In this document: one piece after another, positions 50,236 through 59,346 of the stretch
Layout: each line of letters opens with the position of its first letter
Position numbering within the stretch: position 1 is the stretch's first letter
Assembly: GCA_965247475.1 (NCBI GenBank)
Contig: OZ252016.1
Span: 1 to 64,000 of the forward strand
DNA from: G965247475 sp965247475
GTDB taxonomy: Bacteria > Chloroflexota > UBA11872
Reading direction: 5' to 3'
Length of the DNA: 64,000 bases
Program-made: the position numbers and the translations under genes
Notes under the pieces: generated by a model
The model's input: the letters and a program-made list of their open reading frames with translations, nothing else
What the model was told of the DNA's origin: nothing
Database searches by the model: none

Positions 50236-52635
50236 GTGAGTCCCATGCCCCGGCAGGGCGGCCACCCGTACCGCCGCTACGCCGCCCTGTTCGCGATCTC
50301 GGCGGCGTCGCTGATGTTTGAGCTCGCGCTCACGCGCGTGTATGCCGTGGCCCAGGGCCACCACTTCGCGTTCATGGCGATCGCCATGGCGCTGCTCGGA
50401 ATCGGGCTCAGCGGCGCGCTGCTCGCGGCCGCGGCCCCCCTTCGCAACGCGCGTGCCTCAACGGTCATCGGCCTCTCCGGCGTGGGCTTTGCCGCCACGG
50501 CCATCGGCGCCTACGTGACCGCCGATCGCATCCCGTTCGACGCCTACCGCATCGGCGTCGAGACCGGCCAGCTCGGCTGGCTCGCCCTGTATTTCTTGGT
50601 GGCCGGCGTCCCATTCGTCTTTGCCGGGCTGGCCGTCATTGCGGCGCTGCGCGCCATGCCAGGCCGCGCCCGCACGCCGTACTTCGTGAATCTCGTCGGC
50701 GCCGCCGCCGGCGCCGCGGTGGCGATCGTGGCCGTGCGGGCAGTGGGTGCGCTCGGGACCACGCTGGTGTCCGCCGCGATCGCCGGACTGGCGGCGGCGG
50801 TGCTGACGAGCCGTCGCGCGGCCATGGCGGCGGGCTTGCTGACGGCGGCCGGGTTGGCGGTGGCGGCGGTCCTGGTTGCGCCCGCGGGACCCCGGATGTC
50901 GCCCTACGCCGATCTCCAACAGGTTCTGCGGCGGCCCGACGCACGGCTCCACACGACGCATCTCTCCGCGAGCTCGCAGATCGACGTGGTCGCCAACGGC
51001 CGGGTGCGGTCGGCCCAGGGGCTCAGCCTCGGATTCCGCGGCGAGGTCCCAACGCCGCGTCTGGCTGTGACCATCGATGGCGTGCACGCGGCCCCGCTCG
51101 ATGTCGCCCCGGGTGAGTACCTCGAGCATGTCCCGCTCGATGTGGCTGTCGGCCTCCGCTCCGCTCAAACGGCGCTCGTCGTCGATCCCATCGGAGGATT
51201 CGAGGTCGCAGTGCTCAATCGGCGCGGCCTGGCGGACATCCGGGTTGTGCAGCCCGACCACGCCATCGTCGCGGCCTGGCAGGCCGGCGGCGGCGCAACG
51301 CCGTTCGCCGACCCGCGCGTCCGGGTGCGGTCCGACGGCGTGCGATCGGCTCTGAGCTCGGCCTCGAACATCGATCTGCTGGTCTGGCCGCTGCGTGAGT
51401 CGTTCCGCGGCGTATCCGCGGGCGCCTTCTCGATTCGGGAGACGTTCGCATACACGGTCGAGGCCTTCGCTGCCGGCCTGCGCGCGCTCTCACCCGACGG
51501 CGTGCTCGTGATCACGCGTTGGCTCCAGGCCACCCCCTCGGAGTCCGTGCGCGCCTGGAACACTTTGGCCCGTGCCCTCCGACAAGTCGGAACCGGCGCG
51601 CCCGAACGCCACCTGCTCGCCTGGCGGTCCATTCAGGTCGCGACCATGGTGGCGTCGCCCACGCCGTTCACCGACGCCGAGATCGACGCGCTCGGCGCCG
51701 TGCTCGCCGCGGACCGATTTGACTGGATCTACCGGCCGGGGCTGGGTGCGCGGGGCGCCAATCGATTCAACCTCTTGCCTGACGATGCGCTGCACGCGGC
51801 GTTCGTTGCGATTGCGTCGGGCGATCCGCCGCCCGCCTCCGGCTTCGATGCCGCGCCGACCACTGATGATCGGCCCTTTTTCTTCCACTTCTTCCGCTGG
51901 GATCGGACTGCGGAGGTCATGGCAACGCTTGGACGCACCTGGCAACCGTTTGGAGGCGCCGGCTTCCTGGCGATGATTCCACTCGCGGCCGCGGCGCTGG
52001 GAGTGACGCTCCTCGTGGTCACCCTCCCCTCCGGCGATCGCCGCGGCGCCGCCGGTCGGTGGCGCTCGACCGGGCCGCTCTTGGTCGCTGCCCTCATCGG
52101 TGCGGGCTACGTGCTGGCCCAGATTCCGGCGCTCCAGCGGCTGATCCTGATCGTGGACTCGCCGACCAACGCGTTCGCGCTCGGCCTCGCCGCGATCCTC
52201 GGCTGGACCGGTATCGGCGCGCTCACGCTCGGCCACCGCTCGGCACGGGTGTCCTTCTATGCCGTCAGCGCCGCGGCCGCCATCGCGGTCGAAGCCCTGC
52301 TGCTGCATCTGCTGGCCTCGACCTCACTGGGGCTGCCCCTGTGGGCCCGCGCGCTGGCCGCGGTGCTCGTGTTGGCGCCGCTTGGTATCGCACTGGGCTC
52401 GGTGTTCCCGGCCGTGCTGACCGCGCTCGGCGTCTCCGCACCGGCACTGGTGCCCTGGGCGTGGGCGGCGAACGGCGTCGCGTCCGTGGTCGGCGCCCTC
52501 GCCGCGGCCATCGTGGGCGTCACGTTTGGATTCAACGCAACGCTCGCGGTGGGCGTCGCCGCGTACTTGATCGCCGCCGCTCTGTGGCGCGCTACTCGGA
52601 CCGGTCCGGATCGCCCGTTAGGGGCACAAAGCTGA
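50236..52635 (+). CDS. Polytopic membrane protein with degenerate spermidine-synthase-like domain
   Basis: The 799-residue product has six or so N-terminal helices (about 15-215), a soluble middle domain (about 220-545) and a further set of C-terminal helices (about 570-790). The middle part resembles SAM-dependent aminopropyltransferase (SpeE-like) membrane fusions, including TTDDRPFFFHFFRWD near 545. The SAM-binding loop, normally GxGGG, reads VVDPIGGFEVAV, so SAM binding is doubtful. Function unknown; polyamine synthesis should not be assumed. GTG 50236 or ATG 50245 may be the start. Its 3' end overlaps the opposite-strand pcm gene by 44 bases. Confidence 0.8.
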   Translation: MSPMPRQGGHPYRRYAALFAISAASLMFELALTRVYAVAQGHHFAFMAIAMALLGIGLSGALLAAAAPLRNARASTVIGLSGVGFAATAIGAYVTADRIPFDAYRIGVETGQLGWLALYFLVAGVPFVFAGLAVIAALRAMPGRARTPYFVNLVGAAAGAAVAIVAVRAVGALGTTLVSAAIAGLAAAVLTSRRAAMAAGLLTAAGLAVAAVLVAPAGPRMSPYADLQQVLRRPDARLHTTHLSASSQIDVVANGRVRSAQGLSLGFRGEVPTPRLAVTIDGVHAAPLDVAPGEYLEHVPLDVAVGLRSAQTALVVDPIGGFEVAVLNRRGLADIRVVQPDHAIVAAWQAGGGATPFADPRVRVRSDGVRSALSSASNIDLLVWPLRESFRGVSAGAFSIRETFAYTVEAFAAGLRALSPDGVLVITRWLQATPSESVRAWNTLARALRQVGTGAPERHLLAWRSIQVATMVASPTPFTDAEIDALGAVLAADRFDWIYRPGLGARGANRFNLLPDDALHAAFVAIASGDPPPASGFDAAPTTDDRPFFFHFFRWDRTAEVMATLGRTWQPFGGAGFLAMIPLAAAALGVTLLVVTLPSGDRRGAAGRWRSTGPLLVAALIGAGYVLAQIPALQRLILIVDSPTNAFALGLAAILGWTGIGALTLGHRSARVSFYAVSAAAAIAVEALLLHLLASTSLGLPLWARALAAVLVLAPLGIALGSVFPAVLTALGVSAPALVPWAWAANGVASVVGALAAAIVGVTFGFNATLAVGVAAYLIAAALWRATRTGPDRPLGAQS

Positions 52636-53377
52636 CCGGTCCCAGATTCGTGCTCCGCACGCCTTCCTCATCGCGCTCGAGTACCCAGAGCGTCTGGTAG
52701 AACCCCGGCGGGCCTACCGGAACCGCCATCCGCCCGCCGATGCGCAGCTGGAGCACCAGCGAATCGGGGACGTGATCCGGCGCCGCCGTGACCACGATGC
52801 CGTCGTACGGGGCGTGATCCTCGGCCCCGTAGTAGCCGTCGCCTTCGAGTACCGTCACCCGACCGTAGCCCGCGTTCATCAGGTTCTGGCGGCCCCACGC
52901 GGCCAGCGCGGGGATGATCTCGATCGTGTACACCTCGGCGCCCATCTCGGCGAGCACCGCGGCCTGATACCCGGAGCCGGTGCCGACCTCGAGCACCCGG
53001 TCACCCGGATCGATGTGCAGGGTCTCGGTCATCACGGCCACGATCAGCGGCTGCGAGATCGTCTGCCCCTCGCCGATCGGCAGCGGGTGATTCTCGTACG
53101 CCTCGTCCAGATGCTCGGGGCGCACGAACGCATGTCGGGGCACACGGCGGATGGCGGCGAGCACACGCTCGTCGCCAACCATCCCGGAGGTCTCGATTTC
53201 TCCGATCAAACGATCGCGCCGGATCGCATACGCGTCGGCGTCTCCAGCATGCTCCACCCTCGCCTCGGTCGCGACGCGGACCGCCTGGCTGTCCGCCGGC
53301 GCCTGGCCGCATGCGATGGCCGTCAGCGCAACGGCCGCCGGGAGCAGCGTGTCCAGCAACCGCGACCGCACGCTCAT
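52592..53377 (-). CDS. pcm: Protein-L-isoaspartate O-methyltransferase with export signal
   Basis: Repairs isoaspartyl residues using SAM. The 261-residue product has the PCMT signature: VGDERVLAAIRRVPRHAFV, GEGQTISQPLIVAVM, and the SAM loop VLEVGTGSGYQAAVLAEM (about 128-145). Unlike cytoplasmic PCMT, it begins with an Arg-containing n-region and a hydrophobic stretch ending LTAIACGQ, a possible lipobox with Cys23, so it is probably exported or membrane-anchored. The 3' end overlaps the SpeE-like gene tail to tail. Start ATG 53377. The 272-base divergent gap to the ABC permease gene carries a predicted promoter only. Confidence 0.92.
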   Translation of the reverse strand: MSVRSRLLDTLLPAAVALTAIACGQAPADSQAVRVATEARVEHAGDADAYAIRRDRLIGEIETSGMVGDERVLAAIRRVPRHAFVRPEHLDEAYENHPLPIGEGQTISQPLIVAVMTETLHIDPGDRVLEVGTGSGYQAAVLAEMGAEVYTIEIIPALAAWGRQNLMNAGYGRVTVLEGDGYYGAEDHAPYDGIVVTAAPDHVPDSLVLQLRIGGRMAVPVGPPGFYQTLWVLERDEEGVRSTNLGPVSFVPLTGDPDRSE

Positions 53378-53518
53378 GCGTGCATTATCCGCTCACCGAC
53401 GCGCCGTATCTCACGCTCGGCCCTCACACACGGCGCCGTTCGAATCGATCCCGTCGGCCGCGCCGGTGCTCCGGAGAATCCCTGATGCGCGCTGCCGGAC
53501 CTGCCCGTACAATCCAGA

Positions 53519-53548
53519 TTGACGGCTCGATCGCGGAGGCAGTATGTT
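53519..53548 (+). promoter_or_regulatory. Predicted promoter for the sugar ABC permease genes
   Basis: TTGACG (53519-53524), 18-base spacer, TATGTT (53543-53548), about 100 bases before ATG 53650. TACAAT at 53508-53513 is an alternative -10. The rest of the gap 53378-53649 shows no gene. Confidence 0.4.
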
Positions 53549-53649
53549 TCCGCGCTCTCTTCCGCGCCGTCGCGAGTTGTGCTGATGAAGCTGACTCGCC
53601 GGGCTGCGCGGGAGGGGATCGGCGCCCGGCCGCACTTGGGGTAGCGTTC

Positions 53650-54609
53650 ATGGCCGTGACGGAGGCTCTCGCCTCTTCGTCGTCCACACGGCGTCGCACG
53701 TTTCTCGGCTGGACCTGGCGCGAGACCCAGGGCCTCTTGCTGGTCAGCCCGTGGCTGCTGGGGTTCATCATGTTCCTGGCCGGGCCGTTTTTCTTCTCCC
53801 TCTACCTCAGCTTCACCACCTGGCGCCTGATCGGTGACATCGATTGGGTTGGGCTGGACAACTACCTCGACCTGCTCTCGGGCGCGGACCCCCGGTTTGT
53901 GGTCAGCATCTACAACACCGCGTTCTACGTGTTCTTCCACGTGCCGGGTGTGTTGATCATCTCGTTCGCGATCGCCGGGCTGCTGAATCGCAAGGTCAAG
54001 GGCATGGCCCTCTACCGGACCGCGTTCTACCTGCCGTCGATCACGGCCGGAGTCGCGACCGCGGTCCTTTGGTACTGGATTCTTCAGGAACAGGGTCTGC
54101 TGAACCTGTTCCTCGGCGTGTTTCTACAGCCCTTTGGCATCGACCCGCCACGGTGGCTCGGTTCAACGACCTGGGCGCTCCCCGGTCTGATCATCATGAG
54201 CTTCTGGACCGTTGGGACGGCCATGATCATCTACCTGGCGGGTCTGCAGGGCATCCCATTGCACCTCTACGAGGCCGCCGAGATTGACGGCGCCGGGTGG
54301 TGGGGCAAGGTGCGCAATGTGACCATCCCGATGATGACGCCCCAGATATTCCTCACCGTCGTGCTCGCGATCATCGGATCGTTCCAGGTCTTCACCACCG
54401 CGCTGATCGTGACTGAGGGTGGACCCGCCGATGCCACCTTGTTCACCCTGCTGTACCTGTACTGGACGGCTTTCCGGTTCTTCAAGATGGGTTACGCGTC
54501 CGCGATTGCGTGGCTGCTGCTGCTGATCATCATGTTCTTCACCGTCGTTCAGTTCGCTCTTGCCCGTCGCTGGGTGTACTACGAGGGCGAACGGGTTGCC
54601 ACTCGATGA
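53650..54609 (+). CDS. Sugar-type ABC transporter permease (MalF/UgpA family)
   Basis: Membrane component of a carbohydrate uptake ABC transporter. The 319-residue product has six helices (about 35-55, 98-120, 131-150, 181-205, 232-255, 285-305) and the ATPase-docking EAA loop YEAAEIDGAGWWGKVRNVTI, near 205-225. ATG 53650 (MAVTEALASSSS) is the sensible start; the frame is open further up but without membrane character. It pairs with the second permease gene 12 bases downstream. No solute-binding protein or ATPase gene is in the window, so the substrate is unknown and the ATPase must come from elsewhere. Confidence 0.93.
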   Translation: MAVTEALASSSSTRRRTFLGWTWRETQGLLLVSPWLLGFIMFLAGPFFFSLYLSFTTWRLIGDIDWVGLDNYLDLLSGADPRFVVSIYNTAFYVFFHVPGVLIISFAIAGLLNRKVKGMALYRTAFYLPSITAGVATAVLWYWILQEQGLLNLFLGVFLQPFGIDPPRWLGSTTWALPGLIIMSFWTVGTAMIIYLAGLQGIPLHLYEAAEIDGAGWWGKVRNVTIPMMTPQIFLTVVLAIIGSFQVFTTALIVTEGGPADATLFTLLYLYWTAFRFFKMGYASAIAWLLLLIIMFFTVVQFALARRWVYYEGERVATR

Positions 54610-54621
54610 TCGGGGGACGCG

Positions 54622-55536
54622 ATGGCTGAACAGACCATGACCGTCGAGCCCGGCCGACCGGGTGGCGCCCCCTCCGGGAGCGTTCGGCTCCGGACGCCGC
54701 TGCCGGTTCGCACCGCACGCGTCATCTTTCGTGTACTGACGTACCTGATCCTGTGGGGTGGCAGCTTCCTCTACGCCATCCCGTTCCTATGGATGCTGCG
54801 CACCTCGTTCATGCGCTTGGACAAGCTATTCGAGGAACCGCCGCAGTGGTGGCCCGAGCCATGGATCTGGCAGAACTACGTGGATATGTGGGAGACCGGG
54901 CCGTTCGCCAGCTGGCTGCTGAACTCCTTCTACCTCGTGGCGCTCGGCATGCTCGGCATGACCCTGGTGAGCATCTTCGTCGCGTTCGGGTTCGCGCGCA
55001 CCAACTTCCCCGGGCGCGACCAGCTCTTCATTCTGGTGCTCGCCACGATGATGCTTCCGAGCCACGTGACGATCATTCCCAAGTTCGTGATGTTCAAGGA
55101 GCTCCAGCTCCTCGACACCATCTGGCCGGTGGCCATTCCGAATCTCTTCGGCTCGCCGTTCTACATCTTCATCCTGCGGCAGTTCTTCCTCACCTTGCCG
55201 AACGAGCTTGACGAGGCCGCCGAGATTGACGGTGCCAACCTGCTTCAGGTCCTATTCCGGATTATCGTGCCGCTCTCCAAGCCCGCGATCGCCACTGTCG
55301 CCGTGTTCAATTTCATCGAGCGCTGGAACGACTTCTTCGAGCCCTTCGTATTCATCACCACGCCGGAACGCCTCACCCTGGCGGTCGGAATTCGATGGTT
55401 CCGCACCCAGTACGGCACTGAGTTCCAGATGCTCATGGCCGCGTCCATCGTGTCGGTCGCGCCTATCGTCATCATGTTCTTCTTTGCCCAGAAGCAGTTC
55501 GTCCGCGGCATCGCGCTCACCGGCATCAAGGCGTAG
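54622..55536 (+). CDS. Sugar-type ABC transporter permease (MalG/UgpE family)
   Basis: Second membrane component of the same transporter. The 304-residue product has six helices (first at about 33-53) and the EAA loop DEAAEIDGANLLQVLFRIIV near 195-215. The C-terminal end QKQFVRGIALTGIKA is the typical QRxxVxGLTxGAVKG-like end of MalG-type permeases. ATG 54622 follows the first permease gene by 12 bases, so the two form an operon. It is convergent with the VOC gene. Confidence 0.93.
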   Translation: MAEQTMTVEPGRPGGAPSGSVRLRTPLPVRTARVIFRVLTYLILWGGSFLYAIPFLWMLRTSFMRLDKLFEEPPQWWPEPWIWQNYVDMWETGPFASWLLNSFYLVALGMLGMTLVSIFVAFGFARTNFPGRDQLFILVLATMMLPSHVTIIPKFVMFKELQLLDTIWPVAIPNLFGSPFYIFILRQFFLTLPNELDEAAEIDGANLLQVLFRIIVPLSKPAIATVAVFNFIERWNDFFEPFVFITTPERLTLAVGIRWFRTQYGTEFQMLMAASIVSVAPIVIMFFFAQKQFVRGIALTGIKA

Positions 55537-55613
55537 CGCGGCCGGATTGCGTCCTTCCGGCGGAGCCCGCTGGAAGCCCTCGTCGGTGCTCGTGGGGGCC
55601 GTCGCGCGTGCGG

Positions 55614-56051
55614 CTACTCGGCTCGGGGCTCCGTGAACTCCAGCACGTTCCCCTCTGGGTCTTTCGCGTAGAGAACCTGTGCCCAGCGCACCGGCCACGC
55701 TTGCGGCGCGCCACAGAAATCCAGCCCTTCGGCCTGCAGCGCGACGACCACGGCGCTCAGATCGTCGGTCACGAAGTGCACATGGTTCATGCCGTTGCGG
55801 TTTGGCGCCGGATCGGTCGGAGCGGAAGGATGGGCGTGGTATTTCAGCAACTCGACCCCTTGTGGACGGTCCTCGGTCCCGAGAATGATGACCTCCAGCC
55901 GGACCCCGTCGAGGCCGGTCAGGCCGTCGATGTGCGCCCCTTCGTGCGTTGCATGCATCGTCTCGGTAAGCCCCAGCACCCGCGAGTAGAAATCTCGCAT
56001 TCGCGCCAGATCGCTCACCACCACCCCGGTGTGCCCGATCGTCAGCTTCAT
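55614..56051 (-). CDS. VOC (glyoxalase/bleomycin resistance) superfamily protein
   Basis: Small metalloprotein of the vicinal oxygen chelate fold. The 145-residue product has two beta-alpha-beta-beta-beta modules. Likely metal ligands are His in TIGHTGVVVSDL, Glu in VRLEVIILG, His in NHVHFVTDDL and Glu in NVLEFTEPR, the same layout as in glyoxalase I and methylmalonyl-CoA epimerase. The reaction is not predictable. ATG 56051 (MKLTIGHTGVVVSDL) begins the fold; the frame is open to 56138. It is divergent from the phospholipase-like gene. Confidence 0.88.
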   Translation of the reverse strand: MKLTIGHTGVVVSDLARMRDFYSRVLGLTETMHATHEGAHIDGLTGLDGVRLEVIILGTEDRPQGVELLKYHAHPSAPTDPAPNRNGMNHVHFVTDDLSAVVVALQAEGLDFCGAPQAWPVRWAQVLYAKDPEGNVLEFTEPRAE

Positions 56052-56119
56052 GTAGGTCGTGACCCCATATCCGGTCCGCGAGCCTGCATTGTGGCAGCCG
56101 CCGCACCTGTGCCGCACTG

Positions 56120-56899
56120 ATGGCGTTGCCGCGCGCACACCTGCGATTCGCGGTGCGGGTCGCGGATCGCGTCCCGGCGGCTCTCGGCGCTGCGGTGCGC
56201 GACGAGCCCGGTGCCTTCTACGCCGGCGCCGTTGCGCCCGACGCGCGCGCCGGTGGCCGGGTCCCGCGCGAGGCTACTCACTTCTATGCGTTCGATCGCC
56301 GCGAAACCTGGGGCCTTGCGACTCGCCGTCTGTTCGAGTCGCATCCGGATCTGAGCCGGCCCAACGCTCGCGGCCGCCGGCAGGCCGCCTACACCGCCGG
56401 ATTCATCTCGCATCTTGCCGTGGACGAAGTGTTCGCAGCCTTCTTGGGACCCAGCGGGATCGAGGGCGATGGCGATGCCATCCTCGGTCTCACCTACGCG
56501 ATCGAAGACGACTGGCGGGGCACGGGCGCCGTGGCGTTGCCCGCGGCGCTGGCGCTGGAGCGATTTCGCGCTGGACGGCTCGTCACGATCGTCGATGCGG
56601 ACGACCTCGATGAGATCGTGCGCCACGCCATCGAGAACATGGCGCTCGACGCGCCCGGACGCTTCCACCGAGTCCTGGCGGATCGGCGAGGCCGGCCGCT
56701 CGAAGCCGTGGATGCCGACCGGGAGGCACGAGGCTTGATCGCGCGCGCGCGCCAGCTCTTCGGCGAGGATGTGGCCAGACGGTTTGCCGCCGCGGCCGAG
56801 CGCGAGACCGAGACGCGCCTGGCGGCGTTCGCGACCGGCGCGGCCGCTCGATACGACGCGCCCGCGCTTCGCGCGGACCGATTCGGCGGTGCGCCATGA
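56120..56899 (+). CDS. Zinc-dependent phospholipase C-like protein
   Basis: The 259-residue product resembles the prokaryotic zinc-dependent phospholipase C family (Zn_dep_PLPC). FYAGAVAPDARA gives an early Asp, THFYAFD a histidine, and AAYTAGFISHLAVDEVF the later His and Asp that complete such metal sites. It has no obvious signal peptide. The substrate and location are unknown; several relatives act on lipids, but that is family knowledge. ATG 56120 is used. The DnaJ-type zinc-finger gene lies 100 bases downstream. Confidence 0.75.
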   Translation: MALPRAHLRFAVRVADRVPAALGAAVRDEPGAFYAGAVAPDARAGGRVPREATHFYAFDRRETWGLATRRLFESHPDLSRPNARGRRQAAYTAGFISHLAVDEVFAAFLGPSGIEGDGDAILGLTYAIEDDWRGTGAVALPAALALERFRAGRLVTIVDADDLDEIVRHAIENMALDAPGRFHRVLADRRGRPLEAVDADREARGLIARARQLFGEDVARRFAAAAERETETRLAAFATGAAARYDAPALRADRFGGAP

Positions 56900-56999
56900 T
56901 CGCGGCTCGATCGCGTGCCCCGGTCCAGCGTACGATTCGACATCTCGACCGCGGGCCAACTGTGCATCCCGGGCCGCGGCCACGCCGGAGTCGGCGCGC

Positions 57000-57215
57000 A
57001 TGACGTCAAACACGAGCCCTGGGCGCCTGCCCGGCTACAAGGGCGGCGGCGTGCTGTCCAACGTCTGGTGGTGGCTGTGGCGCCGGCTCATGTCCCGCCG
57101 CTGCCCGCTGTGCGGCGGCTCCGGCATCGACCCCGCCAATCCAGACCAACTCCCCAGCGGCGGCCACCGGCGTTGCCCGCGCTGTCACGGCCCCGGGCGG
57201 GTGGCCTGGCCGTAG
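57000..57215 (+). CDS. Small protein with paired DnaJ-type zinc-ribbon motifs (71 aa)
   Basis: A 71-residue protein containing CPLCGGSG and CPRCHGPG, two CxxCxGxG-like knuckles as in the DnaJ zinc-finger domain, separated by about 20 residues. Before them is a Trp/Leu-rich stretch (VLSNVWWWLWRRLMSRR) that might touch the membrane. ATG 57000 is chosen because it begins a coherent short protein. It is not recognised beyond the zinc motif; it could be a chaperone-like or RNA-binding adaptor. The 192-base gap to glmS contains a possible -10 (TATCGT, 57335-57340) and a small stem, AGACC-TAAG-GGTCT. Confidence 0.7.
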   Translation: MTSNTSPGRLPGYKGGGVLSNVWWWLWRRLMSRRCPLCGGSGIDPANPDQLPSGGHRRCPRCHGPGRVAWP

Positions 57216-57407
57216 CCGCCGGTCGTCGAGTCCGCCCTGATCGCTGCGAGGAGGTAGCCGGGCGGGCGCTCGGCGACGCTCGGCGCATCTCGAATTCGTG
57301 GCCGTGCCCATTGTCGCCGGGTTCCCGGCGGCGGTATCGTCGGCGTAGACCTAAGGGTCTGACGTCGTTGCCGTCCGTGACGGGCGGCGGCTGACAGCGA
57401 GGGCGCG

Positions 57408-59246
57408 ATGTGCGGGATCGTCGGATATCTCGGTGAGCAGCCGGCCGCGTCGCACATCCTCAACGGGCTCCGCGCGCTCGAGTACCGCGGCTACGATTCC
57501 GCCGGTCTCGCGATTCTCGGTCTGAGCGGCATCGCAGTTCGCCGCTGCGCCGGGCGCATCTCCGACCTCACCCAACTGGTCACCGATAACCCGCCGGACG
57601 GCACGATTGGAATCGGCCACACGCGCTGGGCCACGCACGGCGCCGTCACCGACGCCAATGCCCATCCCCATGCGGACGCCGGCGGGCACGTGGTCATCGT
57701 CCACAACGGCATCACCGACAACGTGGGCGACCTGCGTGCCCGGCTTGTGGCAGCCGGCCACACCTTCACCTCCGACACTGACACGGAGGTCATCGCGCAC
57801 CTGATTGGCGAGGCTCGTGATCGGGGTGCCGAGCTCCCCGACGCGGTCGGCGCGGCGATGAAGGAGCTGGAGGGCGCGCACGCCATCGTCGCGCTCGCCG
57901 ACGACCATCCCGACATGCTCGTGGCCGCGCGGGTCGGCGCCGCCGGAGGATTGGTCGTCGGCCGCAGTGCCGCCGGAGCGTTCCTCGCCTCGGATCTCCC
58001 GGCGGTGGTGAGTCACACTCGCGACGTCCGCGTGCTCGAGTCCAACGACGTTGTGGAAATCCACGCCGAGCGGACCGCGTTCCGCAGCCTCGACGGCGGG
58101 ACGGTCGAGCGGAGCACCATCACGGTCCCATGGCATCCGATGGCGGCTGCGAAGGGCGGCTTCCGCCACTTCCTGGCGAAGGAGATTCACGAGCAGCCGG
58201 ACACCCTCGACTCCACCATCCGGCCACGTCTCACCATCGATCCGGTCGAGCTCAATCTCGAAGACTTCGAGCTGCCTCTTCCCGCCCGCCAGATCGACCG
58301 CGTGGTCCTGGCGGCGAGCGGTACCACGGGCTACGCGGCCATGATCGGCGCTCGATACCTCGAGACCATTGCCCAGGTGCCCGCGACCGCCGTGATCGCA
58401 TCCGAATTCGCGTACGGCGATGCGTGTCTGTCCGAGCGGACGCTCGTCCTGGCGATTACGCAATCCGGTGAGACGGCCGACGTCCTCGTGGCCATGCATC
58501 GCGCCCGCGAGCGAGGCGCGCCCGTTATCGGGATGGTCAATGTCGTCGGCAGCGAGGCCGCGCGCCGTGCCGATGCGGCGCTCTACATGCACGCCGGGCC
58601 CGAGATCAGCGTGGCGTCCACCAAGACCTTCACCTCCGAGATCGCCACGCTCTACCTGCTGGCCTGCCTCGTGGGCCGTGAGCGCGGGGTGCTCAGCGAG
58701 GCCGCCGAGCAAGGGCTGCTCACCGATCTCGCGCACGCGCCTTCGCTCGTCAGACGCGCGCTCCGTGTTGAGCCACAGGTGGAAGCGCTGGCCCGACGCT
58801 ATCACCAGTTTGACGACTTCCTGTACATCGGACGCGGTCTCCAGTACCCCGTCGCTCTCGAGGGCGCGCTCAAGCTCAAGGAGCTCTCGTACATCCACGC
58901 CGAGGGCTACGCCGCTGGCGAGCTCAAGCACGGGCCGATCGCCCTGGTCGAGCCGGACACGCCGGTGGTCGCGATCGCTATCCGCGACGATGTCCGCGAC
59001 AAGACCCTCAATGCGGTTGAGCAGGTTCGTGCCAGGGACGGGCGGGTGATCCTCGTCGCCTGTGAGGGCGACCACGAGGCCGCGGCGCTTGCCGATCAGA
59101 CCATCTTTGTGCCGGACGCCGCCGAGCTCATTTCACCAATCCTCACCGTCATTCCGCTCCAGCTCTTCGCGTACCACGTATCGGTCTGGCGCGGCTGCGA
59201 CGTGGATCAACCCCGCAACCTCGCCAAGTCCGTCACGGTCGAGTAG
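57408..59246 (+). CDS. glmS: Glutamine-fructose-6-phosphate aminotransferase (isomerizing)
   Basis: Makes glucosamine-6-phosphate from fructose-6-phosphate and glutamine, the entry to peptidoglycan and amino-sugar synthesis. The 612-residue product starts MCGIVGYLG, so Cys2 is the N-terminal nucleophile. HTRWATHG and HNGITDNV are glutaminase motifs. Two SIS domains follow (about 290-430 and 460-600) with ITQSGETADVL, SVASTKTFTSE and the GELKHGPIALVE loop, ending DQPRNLAKSVTVE. GAGGG lies 4 bases before ATG 57408. The upstream region shows no glmS ribozyme signature that I can recognise. Confidence 0.97.
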   Translation: MCGIVGYLGEQPAASHILNGLRALEYRGYDSAGLAILGLSGIAVRRCAGRISDLTQLVTDNPPDGTIGIGHTRWATHGAVTDANAHPHADAGGHVVIVHNGITDNVGDLRARLVAAGHTFTSDTDTEVIAHLIGEARDRGAELPDAVGAAMKELEGAHAIVALADDHPDMLVAARVGAAGGLVVGRSAAGAFLASDLPAVVSHTRDVRVLESNDVVEIHAERTAFRSLDGGTVERSTITVPWHPMAAAKGGFRHFLAKEIHEQPDTLDSTIRPRLTIDPVELNLEDFELPLPARQIDRVVLAASGTTGYAAMIGARYLETIAQVPATAVIASEFAYGDACLSERTLVLAITQSGETADVLVAMHRARERGAPVIGMVNVVGSEAARRADAALYMHAGPEISVASTKTFTSEIATLYLLACLVGRERGVLSEAAEQGLLTDLAHAPSLVRRALRVEPQVEALARRYHQFDDFLYIGRGLQYPVALEGALKLKELSYIHAEGYAAGELKHGPIALVEPDTPVVAIAIRDDVRDKTLNAVEQVRARDGRVILVACEGDHEAAALADQTIFVPDAAELISPILTVIPLQLFAYHVSVWRGCDVDQPRNLAKSVTVE

Positions 59247-59289
59247 CTCGTGTCCGTGCCTGACCGTGGTAGGTCGGCCCGCTTAGGCC

Positions 59290-59295
59290 TACAAT
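59290..59295 (+). promoter_or_regulatory. Possible -10 TACAAT before the FtsB-like gene
   Basis: TACAAT in the context ggccTACAATcc, 51 bases before GTG 59347. Confidence 0.35.
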
Positions 59296-59346
59296 CCTCG
59301 ATTATGTCGGCGTTTGTAGCGGAATTCTGGCGGATCTAGACCCGCC

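Noticed and set aside
57216..57407. glmS ribozyme before glmS
   Set aside because: The gap is short, and I see no conserved ribozyme core or pseudoknot sequence; only a small 5-base stem is present.
57351..59075. Open frame of about 574 codons opposite glmS
   Set aside because: Antisense shadow; glmS is full length with all motifs.
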